Of a DNA stretch of 64,000 bases, positions 20,270 to 29,335 are shown piece by piece. How positions within the stretch are numbered: position 1 is the first letter of the stretch; each line of letters starts with the position of its first letter. The notes under the pieces are model-generated. The model did not search any database and was not told the DNA's origin. It worked only from the letters and a program-made list of their open reading frames with translations. Source of the stretch: a bacterium (lineage in GTDB: Bacteria; Planctomycetota; Planctomycetia; Isosphaerales; Isosphaeraceae); NCBI GenBank assembly GCA_016125085.1, contig WGMM01000007.1, forward strand, positions 186,001 to 250,000. The letters are read 5' to 3'. Made by a program: the position numbers and the translations under genes.

Positions 20270-22069
20270 ATGATCGTACGCCCCGGGCGATTTGCCTGGG
20301 CTGTGCTCATCGCCGCTTCGTTTGCCGTGATCGTGTCCGGCTGCGTGCTCGAACCTAAAATCGTCAAGAAACCTACGGGTGCGCTGCGTTCGCTGGTGCC
20401 TGCTCCAGGCGTCGAATCCGGGCCATTGCCTGAACACGACCCAGCTTCATGTCCTCTCGCCCACGCAAGGTTCGTTCTCAACCGGGCACGCATCGGGCGA
20501 CTGTTTTCGAGCCGAACCGCCGCTCGTGACTACCGCGACGCTCTGGCGCTTGCGATTAAGGCGATGGAAACCGGCTGTGGCGAATCATGCGGCCATCACG
20601 GCGGATCCGCCATCCACACCTACGACAAAGCTCTCGAAGGGCTGCTGCGTGCCGCCGGGGCAGGGCAGGGCAAAGATGCCCGTGTGCTGGCCCAACAGCT
20701 TGACGTGCTGGGTGTCGACCTGATCGCTTCGGCGGGTTTCATGACGGATGTCGAGCCCGACGAATTCTGGTTCGCTCGCGATTACGCCACTTTCCGGGTT
20801 CGCGAGCCGATGCGAAGCCATGGTCTGGGCGTACCTCTGATCGTTTTCAAAAAGCCCAGGCCGCGTGACGAAGTCATCCCCGAAATGTTCTTCCCGCCTT
20901 ACTGGAAATTCGCCGCTACGGCGGTCGCAAGGCCTGCCGAAGCCGGAAACGGGCGCATGACGATCGAGCTGGTCGACCCCATGGAATGGGACGCAGTGCC
21001 CCTTGCCGGTACGCCACGCCCCCTGGCGAAAGACCTGACCACACCGCTGATCCACCTGCTTTCGCACAGCGGCTATCGGGACAAATCGCGCCGGGGACTG
21101 TTCTTCCCGAACCGGCTCGCGGATGAGGAAGGGGTGATGCTCACCCATCCGTACCGCCCGGGCAAAATCCCCTTCGTCGTCATTCACGGCATGGGCTGCA
21201 GCCCGCGCATCATGGCCGACATCGTCAACAGCGTAAATGCCGATCCGGTCCTGCGCAGCCGTTATCAGGTCATGATCGTCTACTACACGACCGGCGACAC
21301 GATCCTTCAGGACAGCGCCGTCATTCGCCGCGCCTTCGCTGCCATGCGGAATTACTATGACCCGGCACACGCCGAATCGGCCTGGGATCAGGCCGTCGTT
21401 CTGGGCCATAGTCTGGGCGGGCCGATCGCACGGGTGTTGACCAGCTACAGCGACAATGAATTCGAACAGGCGATCTTCACGCGGCCATGGGACCAGATCC
21501 AGCTTTCCGAGCCGATGCGACAGGCAGGGCAGGAGGCGATCTTCTTCGAACCCGTGCCCGAATTCAAGCGGCTGATTCACGTGGCCTCGACGATGAAAGG
21601 CAGCCGGCTCGCGGACCAGGTCGAAGCCCGGGCCCTGTCGCGCGTGATCCCGCGCCGCAGGCAGCTTCAGCAGTTTTACGATGAGATCGTCCAGTTCAAC
21701 GGCAAGGACGTCTTTCAACCGGAATATCGGGACCGCCCGCCGTCGTCGATCGACAACCAGAGTCCCGAAAGCCCCTTTCTGGCCGCCGCGGCGAAATTAC
21801 GCCAGACACCAGGCCTGATCACCCATTCCATCCAGGCTGACTGGTTCCCGTTCCTGCCCGTGCATGCCAAGACGGACGGCCTCGTAAGCTTTGACAGCAG
21901 CTACATCCCCGAAGCGTCGACGCAATTGATCCTGCCCTGGCAGGACCACTTCTGCACTCACGACCATCGTACCCTGGCGGAAATCAAGCGGATTCTGCAT
22001 GAGCATCCGAGTGCTGGAACTGCTTATTTGCAGAACGTGGCTCCCGCGATTCCAGTCGAATATCCCTGA
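20270..22069 (+). CDS. Alpha/beta-hydrolase (lipase-like) lipoprotein
   Basis: 599 residues. The start at 20270 (MIVRPGRFAWAVLIAAS) gives a compact lipoprotein signal with lipobox VSGC. The alpha/beta-hydrolase part begins around residue 300 (PFVVIHGMGCSPRIM). The nucleophile is S381 in VVLGHSLGGPIARV, and a likely catalytic His lies in the C-terminal HFCTHDHRTL segment. The first 290 residues have no recognised domain and include a helical stretch with a Cys-rich CGESCGHHGG loop. It is probably membrane-anchored and acts on an ester in the periplasm. It ends 9 bp from the convergent PEP-CTERM gene. Confidence 0.85.
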   Translation: MIVRPGRFAWAVLIAASFAVIVSGCVLEPKIVKKPTGALRSLVPAPGVESGPLPEHDPASCPLAHARFVLNRARIGRLFSSRTAARDYRDALALAIKAMETGCGESCGHHGGSAIHTYDKALEGLLRAAGAGQGKDARVLAQQLDVLGVDLIASAGFMTDVEPDEFWFARDYATFRVREPMRSHGLGVPLIVFKKPRPRDEVIPEMFFPPYWKFAATAVARPAEAGNGRMTIELVDPMEWDAVPLAGTPRPLAKDLTTPLIHLLSHSGYRDKSRRGLFFPNRLADEEGVMLTHPYRPGKIPFVVIHGMGCSPRIMADIVNSVNADPVLRSRYQVMIVYYTTGDTILQDSAVIRRAFAAMRNYYDPAHAESAWDQAVVLGHSLGGPIARVLTSYSDNEFEQAIFTRPWDQIQLSEPMRQAGQEAIFFEPVPEFKRLIHVASTMKGSRLADQVEARALSRVIPRRRQLQQFYDEIVQFNGKDVFQPEYRDRPPSSIDNQSPESPFLAAAAKLRQTPGLITHSIQADWFPFLPVHAKTDGLVSFDSSYIPEASTQLILPWQDHFCTHDHRTLAEIKRILHEHPSAGTAYLQNVAPAIPVEYP

Positions 22070-22078
22070 AACTGGCGA

Positions 22079-22843
22079 CTAAGATAATCGGGAAATGCGA
22101 TTCCGCGATTTCGAGAGCGATGCCAGCACCAGGGAACCAAGTGTGCCGAAAATGTAAGTGGATGGCTCAGGCACGGGTATCCCTCCGGGCGCTTGAGATA
22201 CAGCGGCAGAAAATGAAGTCCCATTCCAGTATTCCACCTGAAGGCCCGGGTCAGGAACGTCGGGAGCATAGAACGTGATCACGGGAGCCGCTTTATCGAC
22301 TTTCAGACCATACCCCTGATTGGCGACTTCGCCCGCGGCATAAATCATGAGGAAGTAACTGTTGACCGCGGGATCCGGATCCGGTGGGCTGATATTGATC
22401 GTTCCAGGCCCGGGACCCATCAAGTAATCGGTGAATGTCGGTGAAATCAGGGCCTGATTGATCGCGGTTTTGGCAAGAGCATCGGAATCGTTCAGATTGT
22501 TCAGCACCGGATCCTGTGCGAACAGGGCGAATCGCAGCGCATTCGTGGGGTCGGTATTCTGATTGCCACGGTTCGCGAACGCGTCGAGATAGAGATTCAG
22601 GAACGTAAATTTCGGATCTGACGTCAACTTGAGCCGGATCATCATGTAGTCCGTGCCCCAATCGGTCACGAAACCGTCAACGTTGAATGTCGTACCGAAA
22701 ATGTTGGTGTTCTTGGTCGGATTCTCCGAAATGTTGATGCTCAGCGAATCGACTTCGAGAGCCGAAACGCTGGCGGTTCCGGCGATAACGAATATCGTCA
22801 TGACATAAAATCCGGCAAAAGCCGATAACACCTTCGCACGCAT
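22079..22843 (-). CDS. PEP-CTERM sorting domain protein
   Basis: 254 residues. The start at 22843 (MRAKVLSAFAGFYVMTIF) has a strong AGGAG site and begins a signal peptide. The C-terminus is the PEP-CTERM tripartite signal: VPEPSTYIFG, a hydrophobic segment (TLGSLVLASL) and a basic tail (SKSRNRISR). The body is a beta-rich domain of unknown type containing Asn/Asp-rich loops (NRGNQNTDPTNALRF). PEP-CTERM proteins are processed by an exosortase and released to the surface or matrix; no exosortase is in this window. A second PEP-CTERM gene lies 275 bp upstream. Confidence 0.88.
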   Translation of the reverse strand: MRAKVLSAFAGFYVMTIFVIAGTASVSALEVDSLSINISENPTKNTNIFGTTFNVDGFVTDWGTDYMMIRLKLTSDPKFTFLNLYLDAFANRGNQNTDPTNALRFALFAQDPVLNNLNDSDALAKTAINQALISPTFTDYLMGPGPGTINISPPDPDPAVNSYFLMIYAAGEVANQGYGLKVDKAAPVITFYAPDVPDPGLQVEYWNGTSFSAAVSQAPGGIPVPEPSTYIFGTLGSLVLASLSKSRNRISRLS

Positions 22844-23118
22844 GCGGAAGCTCCTGTTGGGCCTGGTTTTGATTTGGAGAACGAATAGCGAAGCGTTGCC
22901 AGAATGCATTTCCGCAACGCGCATTTCCAACCCGAACTTCATGGCGCAGCAGACTGGAATCCGGCACAGGGATCTGGAGAAATACCTGTGCCGGAATGGA
23001 CCGATTCGCTTAGGAATTCATCGGTTCGTAAGTGGACGTTTCGAAAACGATGCTTTTCGCGCCCACTCGCTCACTTCATTCCATCGACTTGAGAAATGTC
23101 GACGGCATGATCCATAGA

Positions 23119-23880
23119 TCAAGAATTCTCCAGCTTCATCTTACGCCTTTGAGCAACCATGCCCAAAGCCGAAACTGCAAGACCACATAATACGTATGTG
23201 GACGGTTCAGGAACCGGCACGACATTCAGGTTATACACGAGCGAATATGGTGACACCGTCGGTGGATTGACCAGAACTCCGACGTAGGTCGTGTCGTCCA
23301 CTGTCGAATTCCAGCCGGAACCCTCATTGACTACAGCGTCGAAAGCTGGTGTTCCTGCTGTCTGCGTCAAACTGGAATAAGCTACGTCCGTGACGCCCAC
23401 CAGTGTCGGTGCGTCGGTTTGCGTTGTAGCATTCAGTTCGACGACAAGCCAATATTTCGTGGCTGCAACCAGTGTCGGATTCGAGAAAGTCCCTGTGTAA
23501 TAAGCGAATTCCGTATTCGGTTTGAAAGCGGCGTTATTCTGCGTAGCATAAACCGCACCCGGTGCGCCGGCATTGTCCGAATAGACACTGAATGTCACCT
23601 GAACGTCATCGTTGATGCCCTGAGTGAGAAGCGGCACTTCGATACTCGCCAGAGAAACGCTCGTGCCGCTCATCGTAAATGAAGAAGCGAACCGCATTCC
23701 CTGAACCCGAGTCCCACCAGTGAAATCTCCTGAAGTCGTGAAGTAAGCACGTGAAATGTCGTCAAGTATACCCGTGAATGCTACTCCAATATCAGCGGCA
23801 GAAGCCGTCGTAACCGACGACATGAAGCCGACGGAAAGAAGTAAGGCGAAAAGTGAACGGATTCGATTTGGATTGATCAT
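23119..23880 (-). CDS. PEP-CTERM protein with choice-of-anchor R-like domain
   Basis: 253 residues. The signal peptide covers about 1-28 (FALLLSVGFMSSVTTASA). The body resembles the choice-of-anchor R domain: FTGGTRVQGMRFASSF, SVYSDNAGAPGAVYAT and ATKYWLVVELNA. The C-terminal sorting signal is VPEPSTYVLCGLAVSALG followed by the basic RRKMK. Exosortase-dependent surface delivery is expected. A non-PEP-CTERM protein at 49328-49951 has a similar body. Function beyond surface display is unknown. Confidence 0.88.
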   Translation of the reverse strand: MINPNRIRSLFALLLSVGFMSSVTTASAADIGVAFTGILDDISRAYFTTSGDFTGGTRVQGMRFASSFTMSGTSVSLASIEVPLLTQGINDDVQVTFSVYSDNAGAPGAVYATQNNAAFKPNTEFAYYTGTFSNPTLVAATKYWLVVELNATTQTDAPTLVGVTDVAYSSLTQTAGTPAFDAVVNEGSGWNSTVDDTTYVGVLVNPPTVSPYSLVYNLNVVPVPEPSTYVLCGLAVSALGMVAQRRKMKLENS

Positions 23881-24281
23881 GATGTCGTCTCAGAGTGCCG
23901 GATTGGTTTATTCGATCCACAGACCATGCGTAATTCACGGGTTCCATGATTCGAACCCGAGTTTACGATGCGGTCCTTTCCCGACGAACCGCTGTAGACC
24001 GAAATCCCTGAGCCTTGGACTTTCCTTCGCTCGTTCGAAAAAAATCCGAATTTTTTCCGGAGCGGACTTATCCGAAGTCGAGAAGGTCCAATCCTTCTAT
24101 CAAGAAGGAAAGTCATAAACCCCGACGAAAAATAACCTTCGACAAGTGATCATATCGGACGTCCGCTGCATGCGACATATTTCTCATAGATCCAAAACAC
24201 TTCACTGAAAGATGCATCACGATTACTGTACCTTGAATAGACGTCAGGCACCTATGACTCTTGATCGATAGCTTGCGACAC
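23881..24281. other. Intergenic region, AT-richer
   Basis: About 400 bp between the minus-strand PEP-CTERM gene and the kinase stop. It is AT-richer than average and contains a short perfect stem TCCTTCT/AGAAGGA around a 4-nt loop (24092-24109). No T tract follows in the minus direction, so terminator status is unclear. No gene seen. Confidence 0.4.
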
Positions 24282-26234
24282 CTAGTTTGCAATTTCCATC
24301 CGCTCGATCCGTGAGACCTCCGAGATGACTTGCCGGGCTTCTTCATTCCGCCCAAGCTTTTCGAGGGTCTCAGCCAGATTCCTTCCGACCTGGACCGAAA
24401 AACGCTTGAGATCGCTGTTCCGGAAAACCTCGCCTGGCCGTAATCGATAGTTGTCCCAGGCATTTCGATAATGAGGCAACGCACCCGAGTGATTCTCGAC
24501 CTGTGACTGGAAAACGCCAAGATAATTGTCGGCGTTGATCGCCGCGGCGCGGCCGATTTCGTTCAAGGGGCGTTCGGCAAGGATGACCTTCGCCAGATCG
24601 ACGGCGGCCTGGAACTGTTTATAGGCGACAGGGCGGTCGAAAGTCAGCGTTTGCAGGGCCGAGAGATAATTGGCCTCGACGATTTGCTCCAAATGGAGAT
24701 TTTTGAAATCCGGGTGGCTGATCAGGTCATATGCCCGCTCATAACGATGCTCGATGATTTTTTCGTAAAGAGACTGAATCCTGGGCTGGTCGAGCTTTTC
24801 GGCGACGATATGGCCCGATGGTCCGGACATCTCTCGCAGGATGAGAAACCAGCTCTTGGCGGCTTCGAGTTCGTCGAAGTACTTCTGCTGGAGAACTGCA
24901 AGTCTTTCGTCAGCGATTCGCCGCTGTTCCTCGGCCTCCGATTTGCGACCTTCGGCCTCTCGCCTCAAATCGGACTGAATCCCTGCCGTGACGAAACCTC
25001 CGATCCCCACGGCCAGAATCGATGCGGCCGCGACCCCCACTGCGAGCGCCTCCCGCGGGTTCCGCCGCGTCCAGCGATAGAATTTGCCGAACAGCCCGAT
25101 CGGGCGGGCATGAATCGGCTTGTTTTCGAGGAACAGGCCAAGATCCACGGCCAGATCGGCAGCGCTTTCGTAACGAAGGGCCGGATCCTTTTCGAGACAC
25201 TTCAGCGCGATCGTTTCGAGATCGACCGGGATTCCGGGCATCATGTCGCGCGGCGAGATGGGCGGGATCGATCGAATCGATTCCGCGATTTCGGTCAGGC
25301 TGTCGCTATCGAAAGGCACACGGCCACACAGCATTTCGTACAGGATCACACCCATCGCGTAGATGTCCGTCTGCGGACCGATACGCTGGGCGCTTAGCGA
25401 CAATTGTTCCGGCGCCATGTAAGCCGGCGTTCCGGTGAATGTCATCGATCCGGTTTCATCGGAGACGACGTCCATCGACTTCGCCAGACCGAAATCGGTG
25501 ACTTTCACGAGGCCATCGAACGGGGATGCCGACACCGGAACGAAATGCGATCCAGCCGCCGGCTCCAGCCCGATCTTGAGCAAAATGTTGCCTGGCTTCA
25601 GGTCCCTGTGGAGTATGCCCAGTGTGTGTGCCGCCTGTACCGCTTCGGCGATCTGTTTCACGATGATGGCTGCCTGCCGTGGCGAGGGACGCCGTTCTCG
25701 CAGGGCATCTTTCAGCGAGCCGCCCTCGACATATTCCATGACGAGATACGGCAGCTCTTCCTCGACGCCGAAATCATGCAGGGCCACGATACCGGGATGT
25801 TCGAGCCGGCCGTGAATTCGGGCTTCCGTTTCGAGCTTTTCGAGCAGACGCGGGCATAACATCACGGTGCGGATGCGCTTGACCGCGACATTTCGATCCA
25901 GGCGATCGTCGCGACATTCGAACACCTCACCCATCCCGCCTTCGCCAATTTTCCGGAGGATCGAAAACGACCCGATTCGCTTCCTGGGCAGTTGCTGCAT
26001 CCAGGAACCGGCTTTTCTGTCCGAATCGACTTTTGGTTCGGAGGCTGAATCCGGATGAACGAACTGTTCGGCCATCGAGCGGGACTGTTCGAACAATGTC
26101 GCCAGCCGGTTTTGACACACCTCGCAATCTTCGAGGTGCATCATGATCCGGTCAACTTCAACGGCATCCTGGTTGTCCGCCAACAGCGCGTCAAGCCGTG
26201 CCGATTCCGGGCATTCGGTTCGTTCTGTGAGCAT
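24282..26234 (-). CDS. Zinc-anti-sigma-motif / Ser-Thr protein kinase membrane fusion
   Basis: 650 residues. The N-terminus carries H33-x3-C37-x2-C40 (MMHLEDCEVCQNRL), the HX3CX2C signature of zinc-binding anti-sigma (ZAS) domains. A Hanks-type kinase domain follows (~90-370): glycine loop GEGGMGEVF, ATP lysine in VAVKRI, catalytic HRD at 209-211 (HRDLKPGN), DFG at 247-249, and GTPAYMAPEQ. One membrane helix lies at about 397-418. The ~230-residue C-terminal part is helical and TPR-like, possibly extracytoplasmic. The gene starts 29 bp after an ECF sigma gene. Such kinase-linked ECF groups are known in Planctomycetota; I infer the kinase sequesters or phosphorylates that sigma factor. Confidence 0.92.
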   Translation of the reverse strand: MLTERTECPESARLDALLADNQDAVEVDRIMMHLEDCEVCQNRLATLFEQSRSMAEQFVHPDSASEPKVDSDRKAGSWMQQLPRKRIGSFSILRKIGEGGMGEVFECRDDRLDRNVAVKRIRTVMLCPRLLEKLETEARIHGRLEHPGIVALHDFGVEEELPYLVMEYVEGGSLKDALRERRPSPRQAAIIVKQIAEAVQAAHTLGILHRDLKPGNILLKIGLEPAAGSHFVPVSASPFDGLVKVTDFGLAKSMDVVSDETGSMTFTGTPAYMAPEQLSLSAQRIGPQTDIYAMGVILYEMLCGRVPFDSDSLTEIAESIRSIPPISPRDMMPGIPVDLETIALKCLEKDPALRYESAADLAVDLGLFLENKPIHARPIGLFGKFYRWTRRNPREALAVGVAAASILAVGIGGFVTAGIQSDLRREAEGRKSEAEEQRRIADERLAVLQQKYFDELEAAKSWFLILREMSGPSGHIVAEKLDQPRIQSLYEKIIEHRYERAYDLISHPDFKNLHLEQIVEANYLSALQTLTFDRPVAYKQFQAAVDLAKVILAERPLNEIGRAAAINADNYLGVFQSQVENHSGALPHYRNAWDNYRLRPGEVFRNSDLKRFSVQVGRNLAETLEKLGRNEEARQVISEVSRIERMEIAN

Positions 26235-26263
26235 GGCGGGTCATCCCGGATTGTCGAGATCGA

Positions 26264-26884
26264 TCAGTATTCGTTCTGGGCATCGATCCTGTGCAGTTCC
26301 TCAGTCAGCATGTATCGTACCCGGATCGCGGCCAGGTGTACGGCTTTCAGGCTGATGCCGAGTCGTTCGGCGACGATTTTTCCGGGCATGCGATCATGAT
26401 CGCACAGAAAGAACGCTTCCCATGTATTGGAACTGACACGGCGGCGCACTCGCTCGAACGTGAGCGACCGGATTTCTTCGCAGGCGACCTCGTCGAACCT
26501 CCGCAGAAGATCCTCACGTGCAAGGCCAGAACGCATGGAACAGGAATCCGACAGGTTTCCGGAGATGGCTTCGATCGCTTTGCGTCGCTTCAGCGATTTT
26601 TCGACGATCTTGAGCCAGACGTTACGCGCGATTTGACGTATCCAGGCCCGAAAAGCGCCTGGGCCTTGCCGCTCGAACGCACCGATGTGGAGAAAGACGC
26701 TCAGCAGCGTCTGCTGAACGATATCTTCGGCTTCCTCAGCGGGCGCTCCCCAACGCAGACACCATTCATAAACCAGCGAGCCATATCGATCGACGAAGTC
26801 CGGCCAGACTTCCTCGCGGCTTGCGGTATCCCTGAGTTTCGGAATCAGACTCGGTTTCGTGTCGAATGGGCTTGCCGTCGACAT
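26264..26884 (-). CDS. ECF-family RNA polymerase sigma factor
   Basis: 206 residues. The start at 26884 (MSTASPFDTKPSLIPKLR) is chosen because the domain begins right after; the longer frame reads as non-coding. Sigma2 lies at about 22-95 (FVDRYGSLVYEWCLRWG, AEDIVQQTLLSVFLHIG, GAFRAWIRQIARNVWLK). Sigma4 lies at about 145-200 (WEAFFLCDHDRMPGKIVAERLGISLKAV, then a recognition helix). It is upstream of and probably cotranscribed with the membrane kinase that carries a zinc anti-sigma motif. Its regulation is inferred to depend on that partner. The RBS is weak. Confidence 0.9.
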   Translation of the reverse strand: MSTASPFDTKPSLIPKLRDTASREEVWPDFVDRYGSLVYEWCLRWGAPAEEAEDIVQQTLLSVFLHIGAFERQGPGAFRAWIRQIARNVWLKIVEKSLKRRKAIEAISGNLSDSCSMRSGLAREDLLRRFDEVACEEIRSLTFERVRRRVSSNTWEAFFLCDHDRMPGKIVAERLGISLKAVHLAAIRVRYMLTEELHRIDAQNEY

Positions 26885-27000
26885 GGTGGGAATCACGTGA
26901 TTTCGTTCGGAAGGAAGCGAATTCGGAAGGATGACTCGATGTAGTTTCGAGCCATTATAACCAACGAGGAAAGTACCGGCCATGCCCCAAAGGAAGGATC

Positions 27001-27975
27001 CTAGCCCGATTCCGTCACTTCCTCCGCACCGCCTTCTTCCGCTTCGGCCACCGTGCCTTCCGAAATTCGTGAGAGACCGTCCACCAGACGATGGGCGTGG
27101 GCCATGCTCTTGTAATACCACGAATTCCGGGCGAACGGGCGAATGTGCACGCCGATCGGGATCTTGTTCCCTTCGCAGTCCACATGCCCGCCGCCGGTGC
27201 TGTCGATCACCAGGGGCGTACCGTCCGGCGATTCGCCCGTGACTCCCAGAAACATGATCACATGGGCCACCTTGCCGGAATTGTTGCGAATATACAACAG
27301 ATCGCCAGGTTCGAGCCGGCTTACCAGGGCGTCATACTCGCCATGTTCGATCCGCTCGATATTCAGCACGCCACGACCGCCGGGGCCACGTACTGCCTGA
27401 CGTTCCGCCTGCGTGCGGATCCCGGTATCGAGCTTCACTCCCAGCCCGTAATTGTAATAGAACGAACTGAAATTGCTGCAATCGACGCCCTTCGAATTCC
27501 GCCCGTACGCCACCTTTTTCCAGGGCCAGTCCGCCGGCGGATTCCAGTTCGGAATGTGGTGATGCTGATAAGGCGTGCCGATCCAGCGGCTTGCCGTCAG
27601 GACGATCCGGTCCTGCAGCCATTCCCGGCTGCGGCGATGAATCTCCGGCGCAGCCGGATATTGCCGGGCATGCGGCCCCCAGGAACCGAACTTGCGCCGC
27701 ACTTCCCGCGAATACCATTCCCGATGAGGCACGTCCGACTCGAATTGCGGACTGTTCCACGGCTCGCGATCGAATCCGGCCGTCAGTTCCTCAACCGGGT
27801 GCCGGTACTTCAGCCGATACGGAGACCGATATCGCGGCTCTTCCTGCGATAATGCAAGTTTCGAACCGAGGTACGGCAAACCACCCAGCCCCGCTGCCAG
27901 CGGTAAGCTCGTACGCAAAAAGGCTCGTCGCGATGCGTTCGCTTCTTCCATCACTCGCTCCAGGCCTTCGCTCAT
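27001..27975 (-). CDS. NlpC/P60-like cysteine peptidase family protein (Tat-exported)
   Basis: 324 residues. A twin-arginine signal ASRRAFLRTSLPLAAG lies near the N-terminus. A start at 27951 (MEEANASRR) has a GGAG site 6 bases upstream and may be the real one. The domain at about 150-310 has the NlpC/P60 arrangement: Cys in GVDCSNFSSFYYN, His in KVAHVIMFLG and a third polar residue in the GGGHVDCEGN region. Members cleave peptidoglycan stem peptides or related amide bonds. The Tyr/Arg-rich N-terminal half (RYRSPYRLKYRHPVEE) has no recognised domain. No functional partner is adjacent. Confidence 0.82.
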   Translation of the reverse strand: MSEGLERVMEEANASRRAFLRTSLPLAAGLGGLPYLGSKLALSQEEPRYRSPYRLKYRHPVEELTAGFDREPWNSPQFESDVPHREWYSREVRRKFGSWGPHARQYPAAPEIHRRSREWLQDRIVLTASRWIGTPYQHHHIPNWNPPADWPWKKVAYGRNSKGVDCSNFSSFYYNYGLGVKLDTGIRTQAERQAVRGPGGRGVLNIERIEHGEYDALVSRLEPGDLLYIRNNSGKVAHVIMFLGVTGESPDGTPLVIDSTGGGHVDCEGNKIPIGVHIRPFARNSWYYKSMAHAHRLVDGLSRISEGTVAEAEEGGAEEVTESG

Positions 27976-28173
27976 CGACTACGAGGCACCGATACCCTGC
28001 TCATACGGCGCATCTTACTGCGGAATCCAGGCCGGTTCGATCGTATTTCCTGAAATCCCGGATCATGTCCTCGGCAAAATGACGAAATGCGACAGTCGAA
28101 CGACCGATGTTGCCGAAACGATTCGAACCAGAGATCGCCGTTGAGTCGTTACGTTCATTTCCGTCGACCGATT

Positions 28174-29160
28174 TCATTCGCGAACGGCGTCGCCCTCAGC
28201 GGTTCTCTCTTGAGACTCCCCGAAAGGCTCGAGATGCACAAGCACGGCACGCACGGCCGCGAACCTGGCCACCAGATGGTCGCGCACCGCGTGCGAAATC
28301 CGATGACCGGTGGCGACGGTCATGTCCGGGTCGACCTGAATGTGAATGTCCACCAGATACTCGATCCCGGTCTTGCGTACCCAGAGCTTCTCCACGGCAA
28401 GCACGCCGGGAACGGCCGCCGCCGCGGCCCGGATCTCACGGACGAAGTCTTCGTCTGCCTGCGGATCGAGCAGCTCATGCATGCTGTTGAGCAACAACCG
28501 CAACCCTGATACGAGAATCACCACGGCGACCACCAGCGCCGCCAGCTCGTCAGCCCAGATCCAGCGCGGCCCCCCGAAGAATATGAACCCCAGGCCAACC
28601 AGAACCGCCAGAGAACACAAGGCGTCCGTACGGTGATCCCAGGCGTTCGCCAGAATCGCCGACGAACCCGTGCGCTGGCCGACGTGACGGTTGAACCAGA
28701 ACAGGGCCTCTTTGACGACGACGTTCCCGCCCGCGATCCAGAGTGTCCAGATCGGAGGGATCACGTGTTCGTCGCCGAGTCGCATGACCGCTTCCCAACT
28801 GACGAAAAACCCCGATGCGATGATCAGCAGAGCGATGAAAAGCGCTGCGACCGACTCGGCCCGGGTGTGACCGTAGGGATGCTCGTCATCCGGCGGAACC
28901 TGGGCGAACCAGAGGGCCGCGATGGTCACCACCGATGCGACGGTATCGCCCAGAGAATTGATCGCATCGGCGATCAGGGCGAATGACTGACCGAAGATGC
29001 CGCCAGCGAGCTTCACGAGCCCCACGGCGAAATTCGCGGTCAGCCCCACCGCCGTGGCCAACATGGCCTCACGATAATGGCCCTCGGGCGTGGCATGTTC
29101 AGGCGAGCCGGGGGAGACACCGGCGGAATGGGAATCAGGGCGGTTCGAAGCGTCGCTCAT
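28174..29160 (-). CDS. Cation diffusion facilitator (CDF) transporter
   Basis: 328 residues, an antiporter that exports divalent metal ions. Six membrane helices lie in about 35-235, with the metal-site motifs FALIADAINSLGD in TM2 and AWDHRTDALCS in TM5. The HPYGHTRAES loop between TM2 and TM3 is typical of the family. A C-terminal cytoplasmic zinc-transporter dimerisation domain is visible (VREIRAAAAAVPGVLAVEKLWVR; VDIHIQVDPDMTVATGH). It lies 175 bp downstream of a heavy-metal RND pump gene on the same strand, so it is probably part of one metal-resistance locus. The metal (Zn, Co, Cd, Fe or Mn) cannot be told from sequence. Confidence 0.93.
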   Translation of the reverse strand: MSDASNRPDSHSAGVSPGSPEHATPEGHYREAMLATAVGLTANFAVGLVKLAGGIFGQSFALIADAINSLGDTVASVVTIAALWFAQVPPDDEHPYGHTRAESVAALFIALLIIASGFFVSWEAVMRLGDEHVIPPIWTLWIAGGNVVVKEALFWFNRHVGQRTGSSAILANAWDHRTDALCSLAVLVGLGFIFFGGPRWIWADELAALVVAVVILVSGLRLLLNSMHELLDPQADEDFVREIRAAAAAVPGVLAVEKLWVRKTGIEYLVDIHIQVDPDMTVATGHRISHAVRDHLVARFAAVRAVLVHLEPFGESQERTAEGDAVRE

Positions 29161-29335
29161 CGCTCGGTTTTCGAAGGGCGAAGTCGGAAACCGGCGCAGA
29201 TCGACCCGTTTTCGTCACTCGCGGCGAAATGCAGAATAAGCCTTTCCGGGTGCGTCCGCAATCGGTCCGTTCGCCGGGAATCGATCGGCTCACCTCGCCG
29301 CCAGTGCTTTCGACGCTTCGTCACGCGGCGATCGA

